Shown piece by piece: positions 56,431-64,000 of a stretch of 64,000 nt of DNA. The notes below the pieces were generated by a model. The model was not told the DNA's origin. It was given only the letters and a program-made list of their open reading frames with translations, and ran no database searches. A program made the position numbers and the translations under genes. This DNA comes from Cohaesibacter gelatinilyticus (lineage in GTDB: Bacteria > Pseudomonadota > Alphaproteobacteria > Rhizobiales > Cohaesibacteraceae), in contig NZ_OBEL01000001.1 in the NCBI RefSeq assembly GCF_900215605.1, positions 682,001-746,000 of the forward strand. The letters run 5' to 3'. Positions within the stretch are counted from its first letter, which is position 1; the number at the start of each line of letters is the position of its first letter.

Positions 56431-56778
56431 ATGCGCACAACGTCAGAATTTTGGGTTTCAGCCTATATTCGCTATCGCAATGACCAGGGCAAGCCAACTG
56501 TTCTCATGAAACGTGGGGCATTGGAAGCTGGTACTATCTTTATACGCCTGGACCGGTTGGACGGAAGCTATGATCTATACGGGCCCGCCTCGCAAATCGC
56601 TTATAGCGATACGCATATAAGGGATGGAGAAAGGCTTTTTAGTCCTGTCATGCAGCAGGTAGATGTTTTTCAGGTCATGGACAAGATTGAAGCTGAAATG
56701 AAGTTTGATAGTGATCTATGGCTTGTCGAAACGGAATGTGTGGATGCCAGCCATGATTTGCAGATCGCCAAAGACTGA
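56431..56778 (+). CDS. DUF1491 family protein
   Basis: A 115-residue protein matching the alphaproteobacterial DUF1491 family: FWVSAYIRYRNDQGKPTVLM, RGALEAGTIFIRLDRLDG, then SDLWLVETECVDASHDL near the C-terminus. Cytoplasmic, no known activity. It starts 11 bases after the peptidoglycan-binding gene and ends before a strong terminator, so it closes this operon. Confidence 0.85.
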   Translation: MRTTSEFWVSAYIRYRNDQGKPTVLMKRGALEAGTIFIRLDRLDGSYDLYGPASQIAYSDTHIRDGERLFSPVMQQVDVFQVMDKIEAEMKFDSDLWLVETECVDASHDLQIAKD

Positions 56779-56798
56779 TCTGACCGATAATCATTCAA

Positions 56799-56841
56799 AA
56801 AACAAAGGGCCTGGCAAATAGATTGTCGGGCCCTTTGTTTT
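56799..56841. terminator. Bidirectional terminator, DUF1491 and DUF2336 genes
   Basis: AAAACAAAGGGCC (56799-56811) pairs perfectly with GGCCCTTTGTTTT (56829-56841). The A/T-rich stem base provides U-tracts for both convergent transcripts. Confidence 0.85.
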
Positions 56842-56854
56842 CATTTCAACAGTC

Positions 56855-59800
56855 CTAATTTTTTCCGCTATTCCGACGCCCAAATGTAATGGTTGGTTCT
56901 CTTTCGGTCGTCGTTTCAGAAAGCCCCCTATCAGTTCTCAGTCTTGGAGCATAGGCACCATACCCATCATCATGAAGGGCTATGTGCTCGGCTTGCGTGC
57001 TGTCCTTGCCTGACAGGGCTCCCAAAAGCTGCTCGACAATGGTAATGCAGGCAGCTGGATGCATCTGATCAAACAAAGTCATCAGTTTGGAGACTTTGTC
57101 ATAGGAATGTGACAAGGAGTCAGGTGCATGAAGAACCATGGAAAGGGCGCGGCTTTCATCAAGGCCAATAGATGCCAAATAGGCGATGAGGGCTTCTCCA
57201 CCGGCATCTTGCAACAGCTTGGCCATGTCGGATTTGGGATGGCCAGAGATCTCGTGCATAACCTGTGCGACACTGTCATTATCGGACGCAAAACGTGCCA
57301 TCAGCAGAGCGGAGGATTGTTTCTCAGCCAATTGCGGACGCCCCTGTGGCCAACGCTGAAAACGTTCAGCGCGATCCATGGGAACTGTGGCGCTGATGAG
57401 AGATTGCAATATGGCAAGGCGTGTTTCTTCGTCAAATGCAAGAAACTGGTCCATAGATCCGGTTTGGCGAGCTGCGGGTCTCAAAGAGACTGAGATGGTG
57501 CGTGACGACGCCACACTATCCGTACGCACATCAATTGCTTGCTCTTCGGTTTTCAGAGCTACCAAGTCTTCTGCTTCAACGATTTGATGGTGAGAGAGTT
57601 CAGGCAAATCCGTTAGATCACCTGCTTCATTCAGCAGTTCGTCGACTTGTTTGCGGCGAATGGAAATATGAACCTTTGCTGCTTCTTGCTGGAAGGTTTC
57701 TTCCTGTTGAGCTTGTGCTTCCGCCTGAACTTGCAAAACAGGATTGGTCGTAGCATCGACTTCCTCTGAGATAACAGAAACATCGCTTAGTACGCGTTCA
57801 TCATCCAATGCCAGTGTGGTCTTTTCTCGCTCCGCCTCAATTTGGGCAGCTACCACCATCATCGGCGAAGATGTACTCTTCGCATCTGCGGTTTCATCAT
57901 CTGCAAAATAGAGCTCGATTGGTTCAACCAACTCGATTGCGGGTGTTGCGCGTTCGATCTGATCCATCATTGCTTCGCTGGCAGATGGCATATCTGGGAT
58001 TGCCTCTACCAAATCCAGCTCTTCCAGATCAATCATGCTAGGCATGAAACCAAGCTTGGACAGATCAGCTGCTCTGTCACGCGGGGTTTGTGCGACTGCA
58101 TCTGTCTGCATTGTGGTAGCACATAAGGCTTCTGGAATACCTGTTTTTAGTTGTGGTGGCTCAATCATGCTTAAATCGCTGAGAAGAGCAGACACATCGG
58201 GTCTGCCAAGATCAGCCTTTTGAGCAAAAGCATCCAATGTATCTTGAGCCGGCAACTGGACGCCTTGTGGAACCTTGTTCTCTAAGTGGGCCGTGAGCAG
58301 TTCCGGTTTGGCCAAAGCTGCTTTGTTAGCAAAAGATTCGACAGTTTCAGCATTTGGTTCGGGATTTTCTACCAGTACACATTCCCTGATTTGGGAGGCG
58401 TCAAATATAGTATGTTTTAACACCACCTCCGGAAGGGATGCCCTATCCGCGAAAGTTTGCTGTGTTCCAGCAGATACCTGTTGAGAGGTAGGAGTTACAG
58501 GCATATCGAACTTGCTGTCTACATTTCCCGATTGAGATGGCCCAGCTGGAAGCTTGATGCGGGCATCTCGCTCCTGCTGTTTGACATCTAGCGATGCGAC
58601 GGGCTCTTTTCCCTTTCCCGTTTCAACGATGGGTTGAGAAGGGGCTTTTAAGGTGATAGGGGCTGACTGCATGCGGGTGAAAGATACGGTTGCTTCCGCA
58701 GGCATTGCGGGTTTTGAATGTGTATCTGCTTGTGGGGCAACTTGGGGCAATGCTGTTCGCTCCCGTTTGGCCGATGTACCACGATCTGCTGGGCTTCGAA
58801 CACCAAAGCGGGTTTGGGCTTTAGCCTTCTCATCAGCAGGCTTGGATAGATGCGCAAGTGCCTGCTGCCAGTCATCATCAGATGCAGTTTGTGGAATAGC
58901 ACGTGGAACAAAAGGTGCAGGAGCGGGGCCGAGCTGTGGGTTTTCACTCCGATCTTGCGTTTGAAGAGATGTGCGTGCTGGCAGGATTTCGGTGTTGGAT
59001 GAAGGCATAATCGCTTCTTCATCTGCCTTGCTGGCACGGATTTCAAAAGTTATCCGGCTACGAGGCTGCTGATGTTCTTCTTCATGTGATACCGGAGAGG
59101 TGGTTTCTTCGAGAGAAGTGGCAGGCGTGCCCTGATTGTTATCTTGCTCGGAAAGAGTGTTCGGTTTGAACTCATGAGCAGACAACTCTGCTTGTTCTTC
59201 TTGTTCCAAAGCTTTTTTGAATTGAATGCTGGCCGACCGGACATCTTGGTCATTTGTCTCCAAAGGGGGAATGGGTGCATTCCCTTCATCCTCGGCGAAA
59301 ATGGAGAAGGAGAAACGTTTGGGAGATGCTTCCTCTTCGAATTCAGCTTCAGGATCACGATCATCTTGGGTGGAAGTTGTAGCAGATGATGCCTTTTCGG
59401 AAGCGCAAGCTGAAATGCCGTGGGGTTTTTCAATCGCGTCAGCCAACGCATCGTCGGTTGCGCTTAACATCCGTTCCTCGGCTGCTACCAATTCTTCAGG
59501 ATGATAATGCTCATACCAATCCCGTTCCATATCGGAGACCAGTTTGTCATAGTCTGGATCATTTGGCTCCATCGCGGTGGACCCCTGTTGAAGCTCAGCC
59601 ATCTCTGATTCGGCTCCAAGTATATCATGGAGACGCGCTGCTATTTCAGGTAGCCTGTCGATATGCTGCTCCAGATCCATTAGAACACTGGTTTCAGAAA
59701 AGGAAATCAGCTGAGATGCAAGATTGAAATTAATGTCTTGCCGATTTGCAATGGCTTGTCTTTTAAGCGTTGTTCCTTGCAAAATCTGGGTGATCAACGT

Positions 59801-60121
59801 CTCTTCATCCAATAAAGGAGAGTTCTGCAAGATTTGACAAGCTACACTCTCCTCGTCACAGCAAAGGAGTAGCAGAACTTCTTCTGGAACATCAGTGTTG
59901 GTTGCGATCAGGCGGGCAATGGCCTGTCGATCATCAAGATTGGTCTTCGGGAAAAAATGCCTGAACAGCTCGTTATATTGCTTGCTGGAGCGACGATCAT
60001 GAAGAGGCATTGTGACAAAAGCTTGAGTGGCGGCCAGCAAAGTCCGGCTTCCTCTCTTTTCGATGCGATTTTTCGCCAAATCGTCAAAAGCCTGAGATGA
60101 GGACACTGTAAAAGACCGCAT
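56855..60121 (-). CDS. Giant DUF2336 protein with long disordered middle
   Basis: A 1088-residue protein. The N-terminal 170 residues are a HEAT-like helical repeat typical of DUF2336 (QAIARLIATNTDVPEEVLLL, ACQILQNSPLLDEETLITQI, KRQAIANRQDINFNLASQLI). Residues about 200-880 are low-complexity, rich in Glu, Gln, Pro, Ala and Thr, and likely disordered. About 900-1060 is a second helical region (FLAFDEETRLAILQSLISAT, SALLMARFASDNDSVAQVMH). No enzymatic motif is seen. I chose ATG 60121 (AAGGGT upstream) over 60187, which has no site. It is divergent from a lipoprotein gene around a canonical CtrA box. Family members usually have 350-400 residues, so the length is unusual. The role is unknown. 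Confidence 0.75.
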   Translation of the reverse strand: MRSFTVSSSQAFDDLAKNRIEKRGSRTLLAATQAFVTMPLHDRRSSKQYNELFRHFFPKTNLDDRQAIARLIATNTDVPEEVLLLLCCDEESVACQILQNSPLLDEETLITQILQGTTLKRQAIANRQDINFNLASQLISFSETSVLMDLEQHIDRLPEIAARLHDILGAESEMAELQQGSTAMEPNDPDYDKLVSDMERDWYEHYHPEELVAAEERMLSATDDALADAIEKPHGISACASEKASSATTSTQDDRDPEAEFEEEASPKRFSFSIFAEDEGNAPIPPLETNDQDVRSASIQFKKALEQEEQAELSAHEFKPNTLSEQDNNQGTPATSLEETTSPVSHEEEHQQPRSRITFEIRASKADEEAIMPSSNTEILPARTSLQTQDRSENPQLGPAPAPFVPRAIPQTASDDDWQQALAHLSKPADEKAKAQTRFGVRSPADRGTSAKRERTALPQVAPQADTHSKPAMPAEATVSFTRMQSAPITLKAPSQPIVETGKGKEPVASLDVKQQERDARIKLPAGPSQSGNVDSKFDMPVTPTSQQVSAGTQQTFADRASLPEVVLKHTIFDASQIRECVLVENPEPNAETVESFANKAALAKPELLTAHLENKVPQGVQLPAQDTLDAFAQKADLGRPDVSALLSDLSMIEPPQLKTGIPEALCATTMQTDAVAQTPRDRAADLSKLGFMPSMIDLEELDLVEAIPDMPSASEAMMDQIERATPAIELVEPIELYFADDETADAKSTSSPMMVVAAQIEAEREKTTLALDDERVLSDVSVISEEVDATTNPVLQVQAEAQAQQEETFQQEAAKVHISIRRKQVDELLNEAGDLTDLPELSHHQIVEAEDLVALKTEEQAIDVRTDSVASSRTISVSLRPAARQTGSMDQFLAFDEETRLAILQSLISATVPMDRAERFQRWPQGRPQLAEKQSSALLMARFASDNDSVAQVMHEISGHPKSDMAKLLQDAGGEALIAYLASIGLDESRALSMVLHAPDSLSHSYDKVSKLMTLFDQMHPAACITIVEQLLGALSGKDSTQAEHIALHDDGYGAYAPRLRTDRGLSETTTEREPTITFGRRNSGKN

Positions 60122-60537
60122 CGAATTACCCTTCAAGCACACAAAACTACTCTGGCTTGATGCAGAACCACCATAAGGAATGATCATGCATACCGAGCCA
60201 CAAATTTAAAATAATTCCAGCCTGTTATATGAGGCCAACGACAAGATTTAATTTCCAATAGGGTGACGACAGAAGATCAGTACTAAAGTGTCTTCCCCCC
60301 AGAAGAGATTGATCTTTTACCCTATCCTGAATCTCAAACTTTAATATGCTATTAACCATGATGGCTTCGTTGCCTCTTTCCAGACAATCCTTTGGCTAAA
60401 GTCACCATACCGGTCAAAGGAGCTTTACCCGTTTGGCGTTTCCTCCTACATCTTGATGAATGAATGTGGCTTTCGATTCGGGTGTTTGCCTGCATGCGGG
60501 CGGGAAACATCAGGAAAATTCGGAAATTAAGGGGCCG
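60122..60537. promoter_or_regulatory. Divergent promoter region with CtrA box and GANTC site
   Basis: TTAATATGCTATTAAC (60341-60356) is an exact TTAA-N7-TTAAC CtrA binding box, and it continues into the half-site TTAACCAT. GAATC, a CcrM site, lies eight bases before it (60329-60333), and GATTC occurs at 60475-60479. No gene is seen in the 416 bases. The box is about 180 bases from the lipoprotein start and 220 from the DUF2336 start, so it could control either. Confidence 0.65.
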
Positions 60538-61434
60538 ATGATCGTGCGCATGGATGTGCCAAAACAAACGAGTTTTCCTGATCTGGCAAAGCGGGTCCGT
60601 ATCATAAGCTGTCTAACCGTTTTCTGTTTGCCTTTGATTGCTGCATGTACGTCCAGCACAGGTGATTTGGGACGACCGGAAAAACCTGGAATAGGGGAGG
60701 GAGTTCTATCGGCTCTCGGTCGGCAGCGCGCGCGCATGAACAGCGAATTGGTTTCCAGTTTCAATGCGACTGATGAAGAAACAGAGATGCGCAACAAGGC
60801 GTGGGTACTGATCTATCCGCCTCATGCAACAGATTGGACTTCGGCTGGCTTGCGAGACTTCCTGCCGCACAATTTTTCATTTGGTTTGCACGTTTTTACA
60901 GAAGCTCAACGCTTGCGGCTCACACCAGCCATTGACGAAGCATTCGATTCGCGCATGTATTACGATATCTTGCGCGCAAAAAACTATCTCTCCCATCACA
61001 CCCGTTATGATCGCGTGATCGATGATATCGAGAAAGATCGTGAAGCTCTGGCCACCTTTCTGCCCGCTGCGCGGAAAGTGGTCGAGATGGACGAACACCG
61101 CATGCAGGCTCTGGGTAGATTGGCGGATATGCGACCGGGAGAAATGCAAGGGGCCTATGCAAGGGTAGATGAGAATCGGCGCTTTATTGGTTGGGTTTGG
61201 CGCGCCTTGCAAAACCGAATGCGAGCTTATGCCCATGCGATCAAACGGCTGGAGGTGGAAACTCCATCCCACAAAGTCAAAGACGCCAATTTTGCATTGA
61301 AAGCGCTCTATCGTGAAGTTCAAGAACAGAATGGTGCGTTGGAAGCCCAAACAACGATGCCCGATCAGACGATCAGACGATCTCGTCTGAGCCGGAAGCA
61401 ATGGGCGAAGGAAAATCCCAATCTTGTGAAATAG
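60538..61434 (+). CDS. Lipoprotein of unknown function
   Basis: A 298-residue protein. The hydrophobic ISCLTVFCLPLIAAC ends in lipobox IAAC with Cys at about 37, so membrane anchoring is expected. The mature part is helical and charged with no recognisable enzyme motif; recurrent parts are WVLIYPPHATDWTSAGLRDF, MYYDILRAKNYLSHHTRYDR and FIGWVWRALQNRMRAYAHAI. ATG 60538 follows AAGGGG; the longer frame from 60460 has no site. I do not recognise the family. Its promoter region contains a CtrA box, hinting at a cell-envelope role timed with the cell cycle. Confidence 0.65.
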   Translation: MIVRMDVPKQTSFPDLAKRVRIISCLTVFCLPLIAACTSSTGDLGRPEKPGIGEGVLSALGRQRARMNSELVSSFNATDEETEMRNKAWVLIYPPHATDWTSAGLRDFLPHNFSFGLHVFTEAQRLRLTPAIDEAFDSRMYYDILRAKNYLSHHTRYDRVIDDIEKDREALATFLPAARKVVEMDEHRMQALGRLADMRPGEMQGAYARVDENRRFIGWVWRALQNRMRAYAHAIKRLEVETPSHKVKDANFALKALYREVQEQNGALEAQTTMPDQTIRRSRLSRKQWAKENPNLVK

Positions 61435-61544
61435 AGCGATTGAAAGCTTTTGATATGCTCTACAGTGTCGGGAAAGGTTATGACTCCAAGCAGCAGGCCT
61501 TGCGAAGTGTAACGAGTGTATTCTGTTCAGAAGAAATAGTGAGG

Positions 61545-62105
61545 CTATTGTTCAACCTGACTTTCCCAAAGGGGGGAACAATCAAGCTTTGAAAGTGAGC
61601 GAGCAATGGCGTTACGTTCGGTTTCCTGCTCTACAAAGGCTCTTAGTACCAATAGTCCTTGATCTTCTTTGGCAGTTATGACGACGGCGGTGTCATCGAC
61701 CAGATCCCGACGTTCGGAAAGCAGTCGTTGTTGAACCTTGTTTGCCAGAACAACCTGAACATCTCGTCCTGAGATCTGATTTGTCAGGCTGAATTGAACG
61801 CGGTTCTTGACATCGAAATAGGCAAGGGACCAGAAGCCGCTATCCAGAGATCCAGTCAGTTGAGCAGGAACATTACTCACATCAACCCGGCACATGGCGT
61901 AGGCGAAAGCCGGATCCAACTCGGGGAAATCGTCCAATACATCCTTGGCTGTTTTGATTATATGCAATTGCCCAAGGCTGGCAGTGCGGACATTCCGATG
62001 CCACACGTCGTTCACAGCCATGTAGGGAACGGCCAGAATGGTGATGATATGAATGATGATGGCAGCAAAGAGAGCCGCCAGAACGACATAAAGTGTTCTG
62101 ATCAT
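61545..62105 (-). CDS. DUF1254-like membrane protein
   Basis: A 186-residue protein with an N-terminal transmembrane helix (LYVVLAALFAAIIIHIITIL) and a periplasmic domain with DPAFAYAMCRVDVSNVPAQL, GFWSLAYFDVKNRVQFSLTN and a C-terminal VLRAFVEQETERNAIARSL. This matches the short rhizobial DUF1254 form that accompanies DUF1214. ATG 62105 overlaps the DUF1214 stop by ATGA with GGGAGAG upstream, so the two are translationally coupled. No function is known. Confidence 0.8.
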   Translation of the reverse strand: MIRTLYVVLAALFAAIIIHIITILAVPYMAVNDVWHRNVRTASLGQLHIIKTAKDVLDDFPELDPAFAYAMCRVDVSNVPAQLTGSLDSGFWSLAYFDVKNRVQFSLTNQISGRDVQVVLANKVQQRLLSERRDLVDDTAVVITAKEDQGLLVLRAFVEQETERNAIARSLSKLDCSPLWESQVEQ

Positions 62106-62677
62106 CGACAACTCTCCCAGCGAATGGATGGCAGTGCGATATCGCTAAGAGTACCACCAGATGTCAGCGGTGTCTCATATAGACGTAGAACCAGTCGGAA
62201 TGTTCCGTTTTGCGGGCTCTGAAGCCAATTACCCCCAAGAACCTGAGGACCGACGACGATATCAAAGGCGTCACCTGCATTTCGCATGATGGATTGGCTA
62301 TGGAAGCTATAGCGAGAAGACGGGTTTTCAACGACCTTGCCCTGCTCATTGAGTAAAGAAAGCGTCCAGAGTCTTGCAGGCAATTGTTTGCCGCTCAGAC
62401 GATATTGGCAAGCGCCATCAAGAGGAGTGCCATCGTCATCATGAATTGCCTCAAATGCCAATCCTTCACCGGCTCCCAGAAGCAGGGCACCTTGGCGGGC
62501 TTGTTGCGCGCGCGTATAAGGATCAGCCTTTGGTGAAGTTGCTTCCGGCCAGGCCATCCAGGGCCCAATCTGGTATAGGCCGAGCTTGTCTGCATGATTG
62601 ATCGCCGTATATGCACTTCCAAGTCCAAGCCCGGCAGCGACAACGACAAACAGCAAAATATCCCAGATCAAGCGCAC
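62102..62677 (-). CDS. DUF1214 membrane protein
   Basis: A 191-residue protein with one N-terminal helix (DILLFVVVAAGLGLGSAYTA) and a periplasmic DUF1214 domain: DPYTRAQQARQGALLLGAGE, LSGKQLPARLWTLSLLNEQG, SIMRNAGDAFDIVVGPQVLG and NGTFRLVLRLYETPLTS. The pair with the downstream DUF1254 gene is conserved in Alphaproteobacteria. The role is unknown. Confidence 0.85.
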   Translation of the reverse strand: MRLIWDILLFVVVAAGLGLGSAYTAINHADKLGLYQIGPWMAWPEATSPKADPYTRAQQARQGALLLGAGEGLAFEAIHDDDGTPLDGACQYRLSGKQLPARLWTLSLLNEQGKVVENPSSRYSFHSQSIMRNAGDAFDIVVGPQVLGGNWLQSPQNGTFRLVLRLYETPLTSGGTLSDIALPSIRWESCR

Positions 62678-62998
62678 GCTTTGTTATCCTGTTGCCTTGC
62701 CAAGAGCCTCCAGGCTCTTTTGTTAGTGACCACGGTCGTCCGTTTGCAAGCCTGTAATTCGCATTCCGCCAAACACAAGGCCAAAGCTGCAATTCATGTC
62801 GCAACAGATCAATTTTTCCGCTGCAAGGGACAGAAAAAAGAGCGATACCGGCGAAGAATCGCAATGAGCTTACTTGGTACAATGATTCCTGCAAAGGCTC
62901 TTGATGATTGTTATGTGCTTTCTTTCAATCAGATGATTGCTTGAACGTGGAACATTACAAGAGATTGCGCATGAAGAAAGATCAATATCTACAGGGAG
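62678..62998. other. Intergenic region between penicillin-binding protein and DUF1214 genes
   Basis: No gene is seen in these 321 bases. A small hairpin, AGAGCC-TCCA-GGCTCT at 62703-62718 (with one outer T), is followed by TTTT on the plus strand, but no plus-strand gene leads into it. Confidence 0.4.
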
Positions 62999-64000
62999 CT
63001 AGCGTAACATGGTAACTTCAACCAAACCTTTGCCGGCTGGTTTTTTCATTTCTGTCAGTCCGCGTATAGGTGAGTGTTCTCTTGCCTTGGATTGAACGGA
63101 GCCAGGACGATTGCTGGCCGGGACATCCAGCAGATTTCCAAGATCACCCAGTGCTTCCACAGTTTGCGGAGACAGGCGCTGTAAACCACGTTTGGCTTTC
63201 AAATCCTTGATGCGTCCACCTTGTGCAACCTGAACATTGACTGGCTGTCCGGGAAGGGGAGAAAGGAATGGGATTGGTTTGATGTCAACTCTATCATGGG
63301 CAGCGGTCATGATGGCATTCCATGTCATGGCAGGCAAATTGCCACCTGTCAGTCGATTGGTGGCGCGGCTGCTGTCATTGCCATACCATACTGCAGCTGT
63401 GTAATTGCCAGTATAACCGACAAACCATGCATCCTTGTAGGCCGAAGTGGTTCCTGTTTTGCCGGCAGCGCGAATTCCGGGAAGTGCTGCCCGGCGTCCG
63501 GTGCCCGCTTCTACGACTGTCACCATCATCTTGTTCATGTTGGCAATGGCTTTTTGAGGAATGATCTGCTCGGGTGGATCCAGTTTGCGCCGATCATAGA
63601 TAACCTTGCCCTTGGAATTGACAATCTGCAAAATCGCATGAGCATCGACTTTCTTGCCGCCAGAAGCAAAAACTGAATAACCGGTTGCCATATCCATCAC
63701 GGTCACTTCAGCTGCACCAAGAGGAAGCGAACGAGTAATCAGCAGCTCGGATTTCACGCCCATCTTATAGGCAGTCTCCACAATCTTGTCTCGCCCCATT
63801 GCCTGAGCCAGACGAACCGGAATGGTATTGATGGAGCGACGAAGGGCGTTTGTCAGTGTCACGGGACCAGCATAGGAGCGGCCATAATTTTTGGGCGACC
63901 AGTTGCCAATGGTGATGGGGGCATCCTGAAGAACCGAACCTGGTTTATAGCCATTCATCATCGCTGTTGTATAAACAAAAGGTTTGAATGAAGAGCCTGG
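62999..64000 (-). CDS. Class A penicillin-binding protein 1A (3' part; 5' end beyond window)
   Basis: The frame is open to the last base of the window, so 334 C-terminal codons are present. At the edge it reads PGSSFKPFVYTTAMMNGYKP, containing the catalytic SXXK (SSFK). RRSINTIPVRLA gives the SXN motif, and AGKTGTTSAYKDAWFVGYTG gives KTG. This is the transpeptidase domain that cross-links peptidoglycan in the periplasm; the N-terminal glycosyltransferase and signal anchor must lie beyond 64000. The C-terminal 75 residues after DVPASNRPGSVQSK are a basic, probably disordered tail. Comparison of family lengths suggests roughly half the protein is missing. Confidence 0.93.
   Translation of the reverse strand, partial: PGSSFKPFVYTTAMMNGYKPGSVLQDAPITIGNWSPKNYGRSYAGPVTLTNALRRSINTIPVRLAQAMGRDKIVETAYKMGVKSELLITRSLPLGAAEVTVMDMATGYSVFASGGKKVDAHAILQIVNSKGKVIYDRRKLDPPEQIIPQKAIANMNKMMVTVVEAGTGRRAALPGIRAAGKTGTTSAYKDAWFVGYTGNYTAAVWYGNDSSRATNRLTGGNLPAMTWNAIMTAAHDRVDIKPIPFLSPLPGQPVNVQVAQGGRIKDLKAKRGLQRLSPQTVEALGDLGNLLDVPASNRPGSVQSKAREHSPIRGLTEMKKPAGKGLVEVTMLR

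Overview
The window looks like chromosomal DNA of a marine or environmental alphaproteobacterium of the order Hyphomicrobiales (Rhizobiales). The signs are a MucR/Ros regulator followed by sufE, a DUF5330 gene and a DivJ-like kinase; DUF1491, DUF2336 and DUF1214/DUF1254 genes; Agrobacterium-type uronate oxidation genes; CtrA-type (TTAA-N7-TTAA) and GANTC motifs in promoters; and a two-palindrome repeat like rhizobial mosaic elements. Base composition is close to balanced, which would fit Cohaesibacter or a relative, but the genus is a guess. I see no rRNA, tRNA, phage, transposase or CRISPR array. The region reads as ordinary core and metabolic chromosome with one catabolic island.

Layout. 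1-7.2 kb: a YciI-like gene cut by the window edge, thermolabile-type L-asparaginase, a double-receiver protein, a Tat-exported beta-helix repeat protein, the GTPase MeaB, and two secreted or lipoproteins (DUF3298-like, DUF1131-like). 7.2-12.1 kb: ferritin behind two tandem Fur-like boxes, an M20 dipeptidase, and a sulfide group (small Cys-rich protein, Tat-type sulfide:quinone oxidoreductase, DUF5368 membrane protein). 12.2-18.7 kb: an orphan LuxR regulator, a degenerate receiver protein, a HerA-like ATPase, DUF2267 and DUF4332 genes, an EF-hand protein and a second LuxR protein. 19.3-25.6 kb: methylmalonyl-CoA mutase small and large subunits, then an MHYT-GGDEF-EAL protein with a damaged GGDEF half. 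25.7-33.2 kb: a complete-looking uronate island, with gli, gci and kdgD on the minus strand, a GntR/FCD regulator, and a TRAP transporter plus uronate dehydrogenase on the plus strand. Imported uronate would be oxidised to an aldarolactone, isomerised, and dehydrated to alpha-ketoglutarate semialdehyde.

33.4-44.5 kb: YbjQ, a LOG-family hydrolase, GNAT, a glycosyltransferase, Fe superoxide dismutase behind an FNR-like box, a small secreted protein, branched-chain aminotransferase, haloacid dehalogenase, a CelD-like acyltransferase, oligopeptidase B, DUF3592 and MsrB. 44.7-50.8 kb: a seven-gene Mrp/Pha cation/proton antiporter operon (A-G). 51-57 kb: MucR, SufE, DUF5330, a DivJ-like histidine kinase, a peptidoglycan-binding membrane protein and DUF1491. 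57-64 kb: a giant DUF2336 protein and a lipoprotein gene diverging around a canonical CtrA box, the DUF1214/DUF1254 pair, and the 3' part of a class A penicillin-binding protein.

The observations most worth checking are regulatory: duplicated Fur-like boxes between ferritin and an orphan minus-strand terminator; a shared operator in the uronate island; the CtrA/GANTC promoters; a possible small RNA downstream of the DUF5330 gene; two very short ORFs with good ribosome binding sites; and an acidic-hydrophobic C-terminal tail shared by two receiver-domain proteins. I found no clearly new multi-gene defence or biosynthetic system.
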